Notes: generated from the letters alone by a model not told the origin. A stretch of 36,438 bases of DNA from Pseudozyma flocculosa PF-1 (GCF_000417875.1 NW_006920869.1:1938841-1975278); one strand, 5' to 3'; counted from the stretch's first letter, positions 19,571-31,282 are shown. Program-made: numbers and translations.

Positions 19571-22500
19571 ATGCCGCCTGGATACGATCCCATCCGCGAC
19601 ATGGGCACCGCTGCCAGCGACTCGGCGAGCCCTCCGCCGCTCCCTCCGCCATCCCTCCCTCTCCGACGCCCCTCTCACCATGACCAGGCCCCTCCCTACC
19701 ACGCCCGTGTCTATTCTGGCGAGGACCCTTCGCATCCGATCAGAGATGCACCCAACGGAGGAGCGGGAGGAGCACGGATGAGGGCAGACGTCGAGCGCAG
19801 CGCTTACGTCTATTCGGCACCCGAAGAAGCTCGCTTCCATCCGGACCGGGAAGAGTCGGGCATGGATCGACAGCATGCACACTATGCTCAGCAGCCTGCC
19901 GTCCAGCGACCGGCCCGAGCCTCGCCTTTGCACCATCATCATCCTCCTCACCAACAACACCATCTCCAGCAGCAGCTACAAGAGCAACAGCAGCAGCAAT
20001 ACGATTCACAGCAGCACCTGCAGCACGCCTCCTACTCGCACCCCTCGCACCATCCTCAGCTGCTGCACCGATCCTCTTCCTCATCGTCCCGCTCGAGCTT
20101 GCCGCACGGGGACCTCCACCAGCAGCAGCGGCAGTCGCATGAGGGCCGCCGCAGCGCATCCATCCACGACCTCATCACCGCCAGTGAGATCCAGGCTGCT
20201 GCTGCCGCCGCCTCCGCCGCCTCTGCTGCCGCCGCCGGTGGTCCTGGTCACGCTGGCTCGCCGCTTTCCAGAGGCGTCCCACCTTCTCGATCGCTATCGC
20301 ATCAGGGCGAGGACTACCAACCTCACGATCCCTACCACCCCAGCCAGCGGCCCGGCTCCAGCATGAGCCGATCCACCAGCAACTCGAGCCAGCCCACCTT
20401 GACGCAGCGGACCTCTTCACAGTCGCAGCAGCTGTACCCGGGCCCGCCGCCGCGCACCGAGCGGAGCCCGAGCATGGCCAACCTGCTCAACGACGGCACC
20501 GCCGGCGCGGTCAAGGATCGGCCAAGGTCTGGCTCGCAGTCGTCGATCTCCTCGATGCTGTCCCACTCTCACTCCCACCCGCAGCTGCCCTCGTCGGCGC
20601 AGAGCGCGACGCACCAGCAGCACGCTCCGCCCTCACATCATCACCACGGCCCGGCGGCCTCGGCCCCTCCGGCTCCGCCGTCGGCCTACTCGCACTCGCT
20701 GCCGGGACACGACCCATCGGGCAGGGATAGCATGGCGATGCACTCGCAGTCTCGGCCCAGCTCCTCGACATCGGCATCGTGGGCTCAGTCGCCCGTCATG
20801 AACGCTCCGCTCACGTCCGCCTCATCCAGGACCAATTCCAGCCCCGCCATGGGCCCCGCACAGCTCGGGCTTGGCGGCAGCGGCAGCGACAGGACCAGGA
20901 TCCTCTCGCATCCCGGCCTGATGGCGGGTGGTGGCCACCCACGCTCCCTGTCGGCGAGTTACGGCCACGGCCCCAGCCTCAGCGTCACCTCGAGCCCGTC
21001 TGGCCCGATGCCTCCAGCCCTGCATCCTTCTCCGTCTCACCGCTTTGCTGTCCCCGACCTGCCGGCCCACCGCTCGCCGGAGAATCGGAGGATACCGCTG
21101 CCGCCCTCGCCATCGTCTGGGCCCATGATCCCAGGACGCGGCCCCACGACGCCGGGAGCCGTCTGGCCGTCGACCTCTGGCCCCGGCCAGATGGGGGGAT
21201 CGTACGCTGGCTATGAAGAGGTGCATGCCCATTCTTCGATGGCCGCGCACCTCGCTTCTTCTCCCCGGCGATCCTCGGTCGTCCATCCGACTCTGACGCG
21301 CTTTCAGCAGCCGCCCACCCCTGGCGCTGGCGCTGGCATCCCTCAAACGCCGGGCTCGCTTCCTCCGACGCCGGGCAACTTCCCACCCACGACGCCAGGC
21401 TCTCGCTCGATCCCAGCGATGACGCCCAGCTTCGACCCGCGCTACGGGGAAGAGTACTTTCCCAAGAGGCACTCGGATGCGTCCGAGTCCTACGCCGGTC
21501 ACGGCGCTGGTCGCTCCGTGGTGCACCCTTCTCCGGTTGGCCTATCGCAGCATGGCGATGGGCCCGCCCACCCGTCGTTGGACCGACGCATGTCTTCCGC
21601 CTCTGCGCGAAGGCCCAGCCACGAGATGGCTCCTCATCCGCGCGAATCGCCTGCATCGGCCCACGCCGCCTCGCCTCTGCTTGGCGCGGATCGTCGTTTT
21701 GCCGGTCCTCCCCCGCTGCCTCCCGCCGCTGGCTCGCCGACCTCGGAGAGCGCGGCTCAGGCGCGTCGAAGTCCGTTCGTGCAACCGGAGCCGAGCCCGC
21801 GTGGCGCCATGTTTGATCCGGTGCGAGGCATCACCGCTGTGCCCGCTTCGAGGCGGACGTCGTCGTCGTCATCATCGAGGCACGACGAGCCGTCCCCCAT
21901 GCAGGACCCGCGCCGGTTCTCGGAATCGTCGATCGGCGCGCGCAGTGCCGTCTCGGACGCCAGCTCCTCTGCGGCCGCACGGAGGACCAGCATGGATGTG
22001 CTCGGCCCCATCATGGCATCGCCCCCTCGGAGCGAAGCGATAGGCAAGCGTCGATCCTCGAATATCGAGGAGGGCGTCCGCGGCGACGGCGGGAGGGACG
22101 GCAAGAAGGCGAGGCTCGATGCGGTGGACGACAAGTCCTCGATGGATCATCCAAACGTCCGTGACCAGGATCGAAGCATGGAGGCTGCTTCGCCAGATCG
22201 CGACGGCTACTCGCCTCGCGCCGTGCGGGATCAGCAGCCGGAGGCAATGGCGGACGAGGACGAGCAGACAGAGAATCAAGCCGAAGAGGAACCTGCACCT
22301 GCAAAAGTGGCGCCGGTACTTCCCGAACCCCACCTCAAACCCAAGCCGAAACCCTCTTCGCCTCCATCCGCTGATGCCCGCGATGTGGACGAGAGCGGAA
22401 CCGATGCAGAAATGGCCATCGACAGGAAGCCGAGCCCGCCGCGCTTCACGCCGCCGGCCGAGGAGGATCAGGCCAAGAAGAACGGCAGGCATGCTGCGCA

Positions 22501-24136
22501 GGATCGCGAGGAGCTCAGCGATCGTGAGGCTCGGGAGCAGCAACGCACGCCGCCGCCGATCGTTCCGGCCTCGGCACGGCCGGCATCTCTCCCTCAACGG
22601 CCGGTTTCGCCAGCTGCTGCTGCTCCAGCCTCAGCTGCTGCTGCCGCGCCCACTCCCGGCGGCCCCGCTCGCCCTTCTCGAGCGCCTATGCCGAGGTACG
22701 CGCCCAAGCACCGCGTTTCTGCACCCACCCTGGTGATGCGGCCGATTGGCATCGACGAGATCGACGACAAGCGACGGCGGTGCCGCAACCCGCTGCGCGA
22801 GGAATGGGAGCGACACCATCGCGCCGACAGCCGCGAACCTCTCGACAACCTGCTGCGAGAGTACTACGAGTCCAAGCAGGCTCAAGGGTCGGGGCGCGAC
22901 GCCGAGACCGAGGCGGCGCTCAAGCGTGCTCGCGATGACGACCTCAAGGATGCACTCGAGGTGGCGGATCACTGTGAGTTGGAGCCGCGCCTTGCTTCGT
23001 CGGCCGGTGCCCTTGCGCGCCCGCTGACATGCCAAGCCGCTGTCGATTCTCCGTACCATCCTCTCTACCCCCTCCCCGCGCCACAGACAACAAGCGCCGC
23101 GAGGTGGGCATCCAGGGCCGCGAAGAGTCGCCCATCATTGCGCTGCGGCGGTTCAACAACTGGGTCAAGTCGGTCCTCATCGGCCGCTTCTCGCGCGGTG
23201 ACGATCCGCGGCTCGACGGGCGCGGACGACCGCGTGGCGGCCGGATGATGGAGCTCGGGTGCGGCAAGGGGGGCGACCTGAAAAAGTGGGACAAGGTCAA
23301 CCCGGCGAGCCTGGTGGGCGTCGACATTGCGCAGGTGTCGATCGAGCAGGCCATCCAGCGCCATCGCGACAACAAGTCGCGCTTCGAGGCGCGCTTCTTC
23401 GCCTTCGACTGCTTTTCGCGGCCCCTGACCGAGGTGGTGCCGCGCGAGCTGCTCGAGCCGGGCATCGACACCGTCAGCCTCCAGTTCTGCATGCACTACG
23501 CGTGGGAGAGCGTCGAAAAGGCGCGCACCATGCTCGACAACGTCAGCCGCTTCCTGCGCGTCGGCGGCACCTTTATCGGCACCATCCCGGACTGCGACGT
23601 GCTGAGGTGAGTCGCGGCGAGGACGAGCTTTGTCTGCAACGTTGCTTTGAAGAGATTGGACGTCGCCGCTCACCACTCTCTCTGCACGCGCTGGTTTCAC
23701 TGTCTCCACACCCCCTATCGCTCTGGATCGCCGCCGCAACAGAAACCGGCTGTACCGCAGCGGCGCGACGTCGCGCACGTTTGGCAACGCCCACTACCAC
23801 CTCACGTTTGACGAGCGGCTGGCCAACACGCCCTTCGGCGACCGGTACACGTTTTTCCTCGAGGACGCCGTGGAAAACGTGCCCGAGTACGTCGTCGACT
23901 GGCCCACGTTTCTCGCCCTGGCCGACGAGGTGGGCCTGCGCTGCGTCTACTCGCACAACTTTGCCGACATCTACAACCAGGACGGCCGCGGCGGGCGGCG
24001 CAACGGCACCGAGTTTGGCAGCCTCGCCGAGCGGATGCGCGTCGTCGACGCCGCGCGCGGCGAGCTCGTCATGGACGAAGACATGTGGGAGGCCGTCACG
24101 CTCTACAAGGGCTTTGCGTTTGAAAAGGTGCGGTGA
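19571..24136 (+). CDS. ABD1: mRNA cap guanine-N7 methyltransferase with a very long disordered N-terminal extension
   Basis: Exons 19571-22973, 23087-23606 and 23743-24136 join in phase, giving 1,438 aa. The ATG at 19571 has strong context (CTCACCATGC) and no upstream in-frame ATG is seen. The catalytic domain is only about residues 1115-1438. It includes VADHYNKRREVG (split by intron 1), SPIIALRRFNNWVKSVLI, the SAM-binding ELGCGKGGDLKKW at 1190-1202, the active-site segment FCMHYAWES at 1268-1276, GGTFIGTIPDCDVL, and a C-terminus ending LYKGFAFEKVR. The enzyme adds the N7 methyl to the capped 5' end of pre-mRNA in the nucleus. The first 1,100 residues are low complexity: His/Gln runs at about 125-175, Ser runs, many Ser-Pro and Thr-Pro sites, and an Asp/Glu/Lys-rich stretch near 840-990. 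Yeast Abd1 is 436 aa. Confidence 0.94.
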
Positions 24137-24526
24137 TGACGGGGAGGGGTGGGTGGCAGCAGTAGCGGCGACGGGCGGACGGCGGGCGGGTTGGGATTGA
24201 ACGACGACGGGCTCCCTCGTCGCCCGCCTGCCCGCCGACGAGTGGCGGTGACGGATGCAGAGGCGGCGGTGGCGGTGGCGATGGCGGCAGCGGTGACTGT
24301 CGCTGTTGTTGTACTTTTATAAAAATCGCGTCGGTACGTCGACCGACGCCATCCTTCTACACGGCGCACGGCGGCGCGAACAACGAAACCCCAGCCGGTC
24401 CCATGTCCCCCTCTGTCTCTACCCTCCGACGCCTTTCTCCCTCCCTTCCTCGCTGCCGACTCGAGGTGAGAGCAAATCTCCCGACTCGGGGTGAGAGCAA
24501 AGAGACAAGGAACAGTGGGGTCCGTG
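24137..24526. terminator. Shared 3' region of the convergent ABD1 and trimethyllysine dioxygenase genes
   Basis: These 390 bp lie between two stop codons on opposite strands. The AT-richest point, TACTTTTATAAAAATCG at 24310-24326, is a plausible polyadenylation signal region usable from either side. A short direct repeat of CCGACTC-GGTGAGAGCAAA type occurs around 24458-24501. I see no gene. The terminator assignment is inferred from position and composition. Confidence 0.35.
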
Positions 24527-26879
24527 TTAGAGTCCATCATCCCACACGCCGCGCACGGAGCGTTTAGCGGCGTACTGGGCGTGGAGGACGGCGAGACGAC
24601 TGCGGTAGTCGTCGTGGTTGATGCTGTGCGGTGGGTTGAGAGGGGTGCATCGAGTGTCAGGATGCGGTTTCAAGACAAGGGCGCAGGGGGGTTAACGGGA
24701 GAGGGGACTCACTAGGCACCGCACAGTCTTCTGTTTCCCACGAAAGCTGAGCGGCCATGTAGTACGCGGTGGTTGTCGAATACTGCTCGCAACGTCGGAG
24801 TGGATGCGTACCGGAGCGAGGGATGAGTGGGCCAGGGCAAGGGGGTACAAAAACGACGGGGAAGCGGGGGCAGTGGGGTAAGTATACAATCCCTCTCTGG
24901 CCGCGGGAGGGGGATGCAGCACGATCCGAACCCTAGCCCCTCCCGACGACGCCGGCTCCCGTCTCTACTCTGCCATGACTCACTGAGCGCAGTACCAGGT
25001 TTGAGCTGCTGCCAAAACTCGCCCTCGTCGTTGCGCAGAATCGCATCCCACTTCCTCAGGGCATCATAAAAGGCCTCGACATCGGCCTCGTCGATGCGCA
25101 GCACGCTGCGGTCGTCGTTGTTGTACCGCACGCGCACCAGCGCGCCGCGGTCGTCGTGCTCGAGGATCGGGTAGCCGGACTCGAACAGCGGCCGGATCAG
25201 GATGCCCTCGTCGCCCGCCGAGTGCGTGCGGACCCGCACGCGCGACAGCACGTCGTAGGCGTCCGGGTGCACGTCGCGCAGCACTTCGGCGGCTAGGAAG
25301 CCGTCGACGAGCAGCGACTCGCCTCCCGATGGTCCTGACGTCGAGGCGCTACCGCCGCCCGCCGACGACGACGAAGCTGACGATGACGAGGAGGAAGAAG
25401 GCGATGACGACGATGACGAGCCCGCCGCCGCCGACAACGACTTGGACGCGGTGTGGCTGAGCAGGTGGAAGAGCTGCAGCCCGGCCGGATCGGTAAAGTA
25501 GGTCGTGTCGGTGTGGGCCTGCAGCGCCAGGTCGGTGTAGGCGGTATCGCCGTGCGAGAGGTCCGAGGTAAAGTCCCAGAAGCCGCCGTAGTGCGTCTCG
25601 CGGATAAAGGCGATGCGCCGCACCAGAGCCTCGGTGTCCTCTGGCGTCGGCGGAACGCCCTGGACAAAGCAGAAGCCGTACTGGGCCTGGCGTGGCGTGG
25701 CGTAGCAGGAAGTGCAGTGAGGATCGGTCCGCCATCAAAGCAAGAGGCAAGTCAGCATCTCGTTTCGCGTCGGGCATCGGAGCGAGCCGCGTGCTGGGCT
25801 GGGGCCACTTACCACCTTGGTGAGCCACTTGAGCACGCCCTCGTCGCTGGCCATGACATCGTCGTACCTGACCGTGGGCGGCGAGGATCCGATGCCCTTG
25901 CCCCACAGGACCTTCTCGATGCTCGTGGCGCTGCCCTCGTCGAGGGCCGCCGAGACGCTGTCGGAAAACACGGGCGAGTACGAGTTGTGCATGAGCCAGC
26001 GCCAAGGGTACAGCGAGGCGTGGTCGCCCACCCTCGTCGGCGTCGAGGGCGGGCCCCCCGCCGCCGACGACGACGACGACGACGAGGCGGCGGTGGCTGC
26101 GTCGATGGAAGCGGCCGATGAGCTCGATGGCGAGGCAGGGTGGGACGAAGATGAGACGAGGGCGGAAGAGAGGGGCGGCCAGTGTACCAGCAGGCCTTCG
26201 GTCGTGCTCTCGACCTGCCGCGGCTGGACGTCGGCAGGGATCTCGAACGTGTTGAGCAGGCGCTGCTTGGTCTTGGGGTGGTAGCACTCGGAGCAGCGGC
26301 AGTGGTCGCGCAGCCAGATGTTGTGGCTGCGGGAGCGGGATGGACGGAAAGGGGCGTCAGCTGCGCCGCGCTCTGGGCCCTGGAGGCACCATTTCTCGCT
26401 ACTCACTACCTGGACGTCACGCCACTGGCCCAGGTGACGAGAACGGACCTAGACCTCTCGTCGGCCTTGACCGCGGGTGTGGCGGGACCGGTGCTGGTGC
26501 TCTCGCCAGAAGCAGTGGTCTGGGAGCCGCGCGGCGGTACGGCACCGGAAGAGGCAGCGGCCGAGGATGAAGGGGACGCGGCTTCGATGGCGTGCGCCCT
26601 GCCCGTCTGCTGCACCGCGCGGTGCGCGGAGGCGACAAACGTCCGCCTCTGCGCGGCCAGACGGCATGGCTGGGTATGACGTGGTAGCGCTGTGAATCGA
26701 AGCAGAGCGGGAGGAGGCGAGTTGAATGCAAGGAGATCACGACAGAGTAAGTGAAAGCATCGGCGGTGCGCCACGTACGGGATCGACCCGAGGCGAGGCC
26801 AGCACCCACCCTGCCGAGCCCCGGTGCGAAGACTGGGGATGGCGCGGAACATGCTGGACGGTGGCGGCAGCGGTGGCAT
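24527..26879 (-). CDS. Trimethyllysine dioxygenase (carnitine biosynthesis, 2-oxoglutarate/Fe(II) oxygenase)
   Basis: Five exons (26879-26407, 26326-25813, 25686-24984, 24782-24713, 24623-24527) join in phase, giving 618 aa. The enzyme hydroxylates N6-trimethyllysine, the first step to carnitine, usually in mitochondria. The Arg-rich, Asp/Glu-free N-terminus fits a transit peptide. An N-terminal zinc-binding block reads IWLRDHCRCSECYHPKTKQR (about 161-180). The iron ligands are H387 and D389 (QAHTDTTYF) and H572 (FDNHRVLHGR). The end, NRRLCGAY then NHDDYRSRL, favours trimethyllysine over gamma-butyrobetaine dioxygenase. Two serine-rich insertions interrupt the fold: one in the N-terminal part, and one at about 410-450 directly between the HxD strand and LLVDGF. 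The donor GTGAGT at 26406 was preferred because it yields SRYHNIWLRD. Residues 1-85 are the least certain; ATG 26852 is an alternative start. Confidence 0.9.
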
Positions 26880-27644
26880 GTCGAGCTAGTGATACCGTCG
26901 AGTTCGGTAAGGGTGGCGCGGCCCAGTGAACGGCGATGGCGGCGATGAGAGCGATGGCGATGGCGATGGCGATTGCGGCGATGGTGGAAAGTTGAGAAGG
27001 TCAGCTGCCGAGCGGGGGGGCCAAGGTCGTGGGGCCCGGCTTCCGGGTTGGCCAAGCCGAGCCCGCCCGCCCGCCTGGCCTGGTCTGGCCTGTACCGGCT
27101 GCCTTCGGCTCTTGGCGCACGGCCTTCCGATCACGCCCGCCTCCACAAGCACGGCGGCCTGACGGGCGGCGGGGTAGCGTCACCCCGCAGCAGCAGCACC
27201 ACCTTAGCCTGCTCAGTCGCTCGACGGCACACCGTTCCGCCCTCACCCCTGGACTTCATCCGCAAGGTCCATACACAGGTCAGGCCAGCGCGATGGGACA
27301 CCCCGGCGGGTCTCGACGCCACTCGTCGCGCATCACAATCGCGCGTCGAACTCAGTCAAAGTCAGACGTGTACGGCCTTGCGCGTCAGTCCGCTCCCTGT
27401 GCGGGCCCGAACGATGCTGAGTCCAGTCCAGATGGACCTGGCCTCCGGACCTACAGTCGCGCTCGCGATTAGTCCCTTGGCGTACGTCCAGGCGAGGAGG
27501 CAGCACCTACCGCTGGGTGGCGGTGGACAGCATCGATATTGCAGCCTGGTTCCGTCCAAACTCGGGACAGCTCGAGCGAATGCCACGCAGGGGTCGGGCG
27601 TACCCCGTAGCCCGCTCTCTGCCGTCGTCCCTCCACGTCGCAGT
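26880..27644. other. Intergenic region between two minus-strand genes (dioxygenase promoter, CTLH gene 3' flank)
   Basis: No gene is recognised in these 765 bp. On the minus strand, the sense strand of the dioxygenase gene, a CCATCG/ATCGCC hexamer tract lies at about 26930-26987, 50-110 nt before the start at 26879. GCCTGG/GGCCTG blocks lie at about 27075-27105. Open frames on the plus strand through 27029-27917 show no family signature and overlap the real CTLH exons, so they are discarded. Confidence 0.45.
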
Positions 27645-29636
27645 CTAACGCTCAGCCAGGAAGCTGCGGAAGTTCCACGGAGGCAAGATCTGTTTGACCG
27701 TCGTCGGCATGCGGGGCAGTGGAACGCCGTCAGCACAATTTTCCACACCCTCCCCAGCAACGACAGCGACAACGACGACCATACCACGGCACTCACCTTG
27801 CCTCCGCCATTCTTCTTGGACTGCGTCTCCTCGTACGGCCCTGCAGGACACCCGGCCACCGAAAACACAGGGTGCCCGCTCGGCACCGCCACCTTGTCGC
27901 TATTGAGCCCGGCATAGGTGAACGCCGTCTGCCGCACCGCCGACTCAATCAGCGGCTGCGACGGCTTGCCGGTCCGGTCTGCGTCATCGTCGGAGCGGCG
28001 GCGGCGAGATGCAAAGAATTAGGGTCAGACGGCTGCTGCTTCAACCGCCCAGACACGCCAGCTGGACCACTCACAGAGGATGGCGCTGTTGACCTGCTCG
28101 GCCAGCGCCACTTTCCGCGACCGGTGGAGGAACTTGCGTACCGGGCTGTGCTCGACGTCGGGATAGGCCAGCAGCGCCGTCACCTGCTCGAGCTCCTTGA
28201 GGTACATGGCGCGCCAGTAGCTCGGCAGCTTCTGCGCGCTCGAGTACAGGCCCTGAGCCACGGCCAGCGCCGAGTGCAGCGCCGGATTGACGGCCGCCGC
28301 ACCCCCCGTCGCCGAGGTCCCCGACCCGGCCGACGAGCAGCTCGACGAGGGCGCCGGCGAGGCGGCGCGAGAGATGGATGCCGCGGCGATCCCGGGCGTG
28401 TTGGCGGCTGCCAGCGACGACGGCAGGTAGCCCGACGAGCTGATCTGCGGAGACGAGCCTGGCGGCAGCGACGCCGAGCTACCAGCCATGCCCGACGACG
28501 ACGACGTGGCGGAGCGGATAATCTCGATAAACACCTGGATCTGGAGGTTGAGCAGCAGGTGTGCCGGGTCAAGCGATGTCGGATTGGCCGGGAGCACGCG
28601 GTCGGTGGCCGTCGAGGACGTCGCCACCTGGCCTGCATCGCGGTCGAGCGTCACGATCCTGGCCGCATCGGTATTGAGCACCGCGGGGAAGTGGGTGTTG
28701 CACAGGTCGATGGCGACGCGGATGCGTCCGTTGACAATGTGATCCCGGATCTCTGCGGGGGTCGGAAGCCGTGGAGCAGGAGAGGGGGCGGTCGGGCCAA
28801 GCGAGGACGGTGGCTGGAGGTGAGCGACGACAGTCCTGCCGTGACCCTCGAGCACGACGATTGGACTCACCCTTGCGGATCTTGACTGCCCGGAGCTCTG
28901 CTGCTGGCAGGTCGCTCTGCTCGTCGGCGTTGCCCTGTGCGCCCAGGTCGCCCGCTGCGCCCGCACGAGCTGACGCATACCTGCTGCCGTTGACGGCCGT
29001 CTTGGATGAGCCTGGAGCCGCTTGCGACTGACCGTTGGCTGCATGGCTGGCGGATGTCGCCTCTCCCATGGAGACGTCCTCGTCCATGGCGGTGGGTGCG
29101 CTGCCGTTGTGATCTCCCCTTGTCGTGGCGGCGGCGGAAGAGGAGGATGCACTGGTGGCGAGGGCAAGGAGGCTGTCGGCTTCGACCTCCATTGAAGAGT
29201 CCTGGCGGGAGAGCGGGGGCGCAGAGAGGGGATGGGCCTGCCTGCCCGTGGCCGTGGCCGGGGCCGAGGAGCGCGATGCGGATTGTGAGGGTGAGGCCGA
29301 GGCGGCGTCGTTTGTGCGGCTAGCGCGAGAGCTGGAAGAAGAAGAAGAGGCGGCAGCGCGGCTGCCGGATGGTGAGGGTGCAGCAGGCTGTTCGTCGGTC
29401 GAGGCGGCGGTCAGTCCGTCTGCTGCGCTGCTGGGGCCGGCGAGGTAGCCCGAGATGCCGTCGTTGGCAAAGGCCGAGGCGGTGTCGGCGTAGCAGTGAT
29501 GCACGAGGTAGTTGAGCACCAGCTTGCGCAGGTTGGCGGGCGAAGTGAGGTCGACCTGGTCGGCACGGCCCGAAAGAGTCGCGGCCGCGGCCGAGGCGGC
29601 GCCGTTACTGTGGTGCTTGGAGGACGAAGGTGGCAT
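27645..29636 (-). CDS. LisH-CTLH-CRA domain protein, RanBPM/GID-complex family, without SPRY domain
   Basis: Exons 29636-28871, 28752-28075, 27978-27797 and 27689-27645 join in phase, giving 556 aa. The LisH motif is at about 35-60 (NLRKLVLNYLVHHCYADTAS, then AFAND). The CTLH motif starts at about 256 (EIRDHIVNGRIRVAIDLCNT). The CRA part lies at about 440-530 (LLAYPDVEHSPVRKFLHRSR, VALAEQVNSAIL, then QPLIESAVRQTAF). The closest pattern is RanBPM/Gid1 (YLVHHxY LisH, LLAYPDxxxSPV CRA). These proteins are scaffolds of the GID/CTLH ubiquitin ligase, which degrades metabolic enzymes, but they normally carry a SPRY domain before LisH and none is visible here. Ser/Ala-rich inserts of about 190 aa (LisH-CTLH) and about 100 aa (within the CTLH-CRA part) enlarge it. 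Exon 4 encodes only 14 residues. Confidence 0.87.
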
Positions 29637-30100
29637 GGTCAAAGGCGAGGGTCAGACGAGTGACGCCCGAGGAAGCGGCGGCGGCGGCGACGGCGGCGAC
29701 TACTGCCGCGTTGAGTTTCGGATGGGAGCCGATCCGTCGAGATCCGCAGGGCGGTGTGCGGTAAAGAGAGGCTGGGGTCGTCGTCGTCGAGCTGCTGTGG
29801 TGAAGTCGAGGGGGGGGAGGCGAAGGCGTGCTGGACGGCTCAAAGACAGGCAGAGCCGGTTAGGCCACCGAGGAGGAGAAGCGGTGATGGCGGTCGACGG
29901 TGTCCGAGTCGAGGGGCGTGAGCGGATGATGGAGACTTGATGGGTCAAAGGCCAAGCGTAAAGGGGACCGGGCCACGCATGCAGAGGGGACACTGGGTCG
30001 GGCCCGGCTTGAAAGGGCGCAAGCGAAAGGCACAGGCGGGCGGGCGGGCAGGGGCCACGGCTGCGAGCGGGGTCCAGGTCCAGGTCAAGTCAAGTCCAAC

Positions 30101-30132
30101 CCAGCCAGCCAGCTAGCCAGCCAGCCAGCCAG
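30101..30132 (+). repeat. CCAG tetranucleotide repeat
   Basis: Eight consecutive tetranucleotides, seven CCAG and one CTAG variant in the fourth position, form a short imperfect microsatellite in non-coding DNA. Confidence 0.75.
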
Positions 30133-30817
30133 ATTAGGAGCAAGCGTGAGCTGGGCGCAGCGTAGCGTGCGCTTTGCGTGCGGGGGCAGCCCCGGCAGGT
30201 CGACCTCCCTGCCTTAGCCTGCCCTGCGTCGGGCTGCCAGGAGGTCAGCCTCCGGGCTCTGGCTCTGGCTCTAACCCTGGCTCTGACTTTGGCTCTGACC
30301 GCTGGAAAGTGACACGCACGCCTGCCCGCTCGCCCGCCAGGTTGTTTGCCTCAGGGTTCAGACACACAGCAGACCAAGCGCCGTCAGCCGAGCCCAGCCA
30401 GGCCAAGCGCAGCCCCGCCTTGGCCCTCACTTTCGGCTCGATCGGTCAGCCCTGGGCCTGGCTCCTCCACACGCACGCCTACGCGCACACGACCCTCGCC
30501 ACGCTGCCTCGCACGCCGCCAGAAGCAGATCGGCCTCTGCTGACCTCCAAAGCATCCCTGCGGCCGACACCAGCGCAGCCAGACAACGGCTGCTCCTCCT
30601 GTCGAACGAGCACATGCTGAGAGCCTTCTTGTCGGCGAGCACGAGCCTCTTGTCCGGTCCCAACGACATCCAGCTGCCAACACCACCAGCACCGACCCCA
30701 CTGGCCACCATGGCTTGCCTCACCCTCGTCTCTCGTCTACGCCACGCACGGCGACCGTCGACGCGTCGCGCCGTCCGGATTCATTTCAACTTTGTTCATC
30801 GGCGCGCAGCTGAGGCC

Positions 30818-30877
<60 letters not shown>

Positions 30878-30878
30878 C
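30818..30878 (+). repeat. Perfect CAGG tetranucleotide microsatellite, about 15 copies
   Basis: About 61 bp of uninterrupted CAGG units lie some 410-470 nt upstream of the Dpb11-like start codon. The same core (GGCAGG/CAGGC) occurs singly in most other intergenic regions of the window, so this tract may have expanded from it. Confidence 0.95.
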
Positions 30879-31282
30879 GGGCCACCCACGGTAACACAAA
30901 GTGTGCCGCAAACCAACACCTCGGCGCACACCAACACCTCGGCGCCTCTCCTCTCCTCTCGTCCTCACCACCATCACCGCCACCCTTCTGCCGTCGCCCA
31001 ATCATCAAGCCGCTTTCGCATTGCCCCAGCCTCGATCCCTCGACGGCTCCATAGACGCTCCAACATCCTTCGATACCCTATCCTCGCTCCCGCAGCACCT
31101 CCGCAGAGGCCGCTGTCCGGACTCGCGCACCTGCTCAGCATCGGCCGACCCGTCCTCCATGCCACCATCATCATCGTCGTCTGCCCTTCCCTCTCTCCCT
31201 TCTCACCCTCCGCTTTGCCTACGTCGTCTCTGCTCGAAAACGCCCGCCGTCCGCTGCCAACACCGTCCCTGATCAACGCCGC

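Noticed and set aside
26404..26409. Alternative donor GTAGTG for dioxygenase intron 1
   Set aside because: It is phase-compatible, but the neighbouring GTGAGT gives a stronger splice site and restores the expected Ser-Arg-aromatic-His before IWLRD.
26670..26778. Possible 109-nt intron (GTACGT...CAG) in exon 1 of the dioxygenase gene
   Set aside because: Removing 109 nt breaks the frame into the conserved SRYHNIWLRD block. I keep the continuous frame, although it leaves an atypical N-terminus that needs cDNA.
30614..31054. ATG-started open frame through the CAGG microsatellite
   Set aside because: Its body is a GRQA-type repeat produced by the tetranucleotide. No domain is visible, and it lies in the presumed Dpb11-like promoter/leader.
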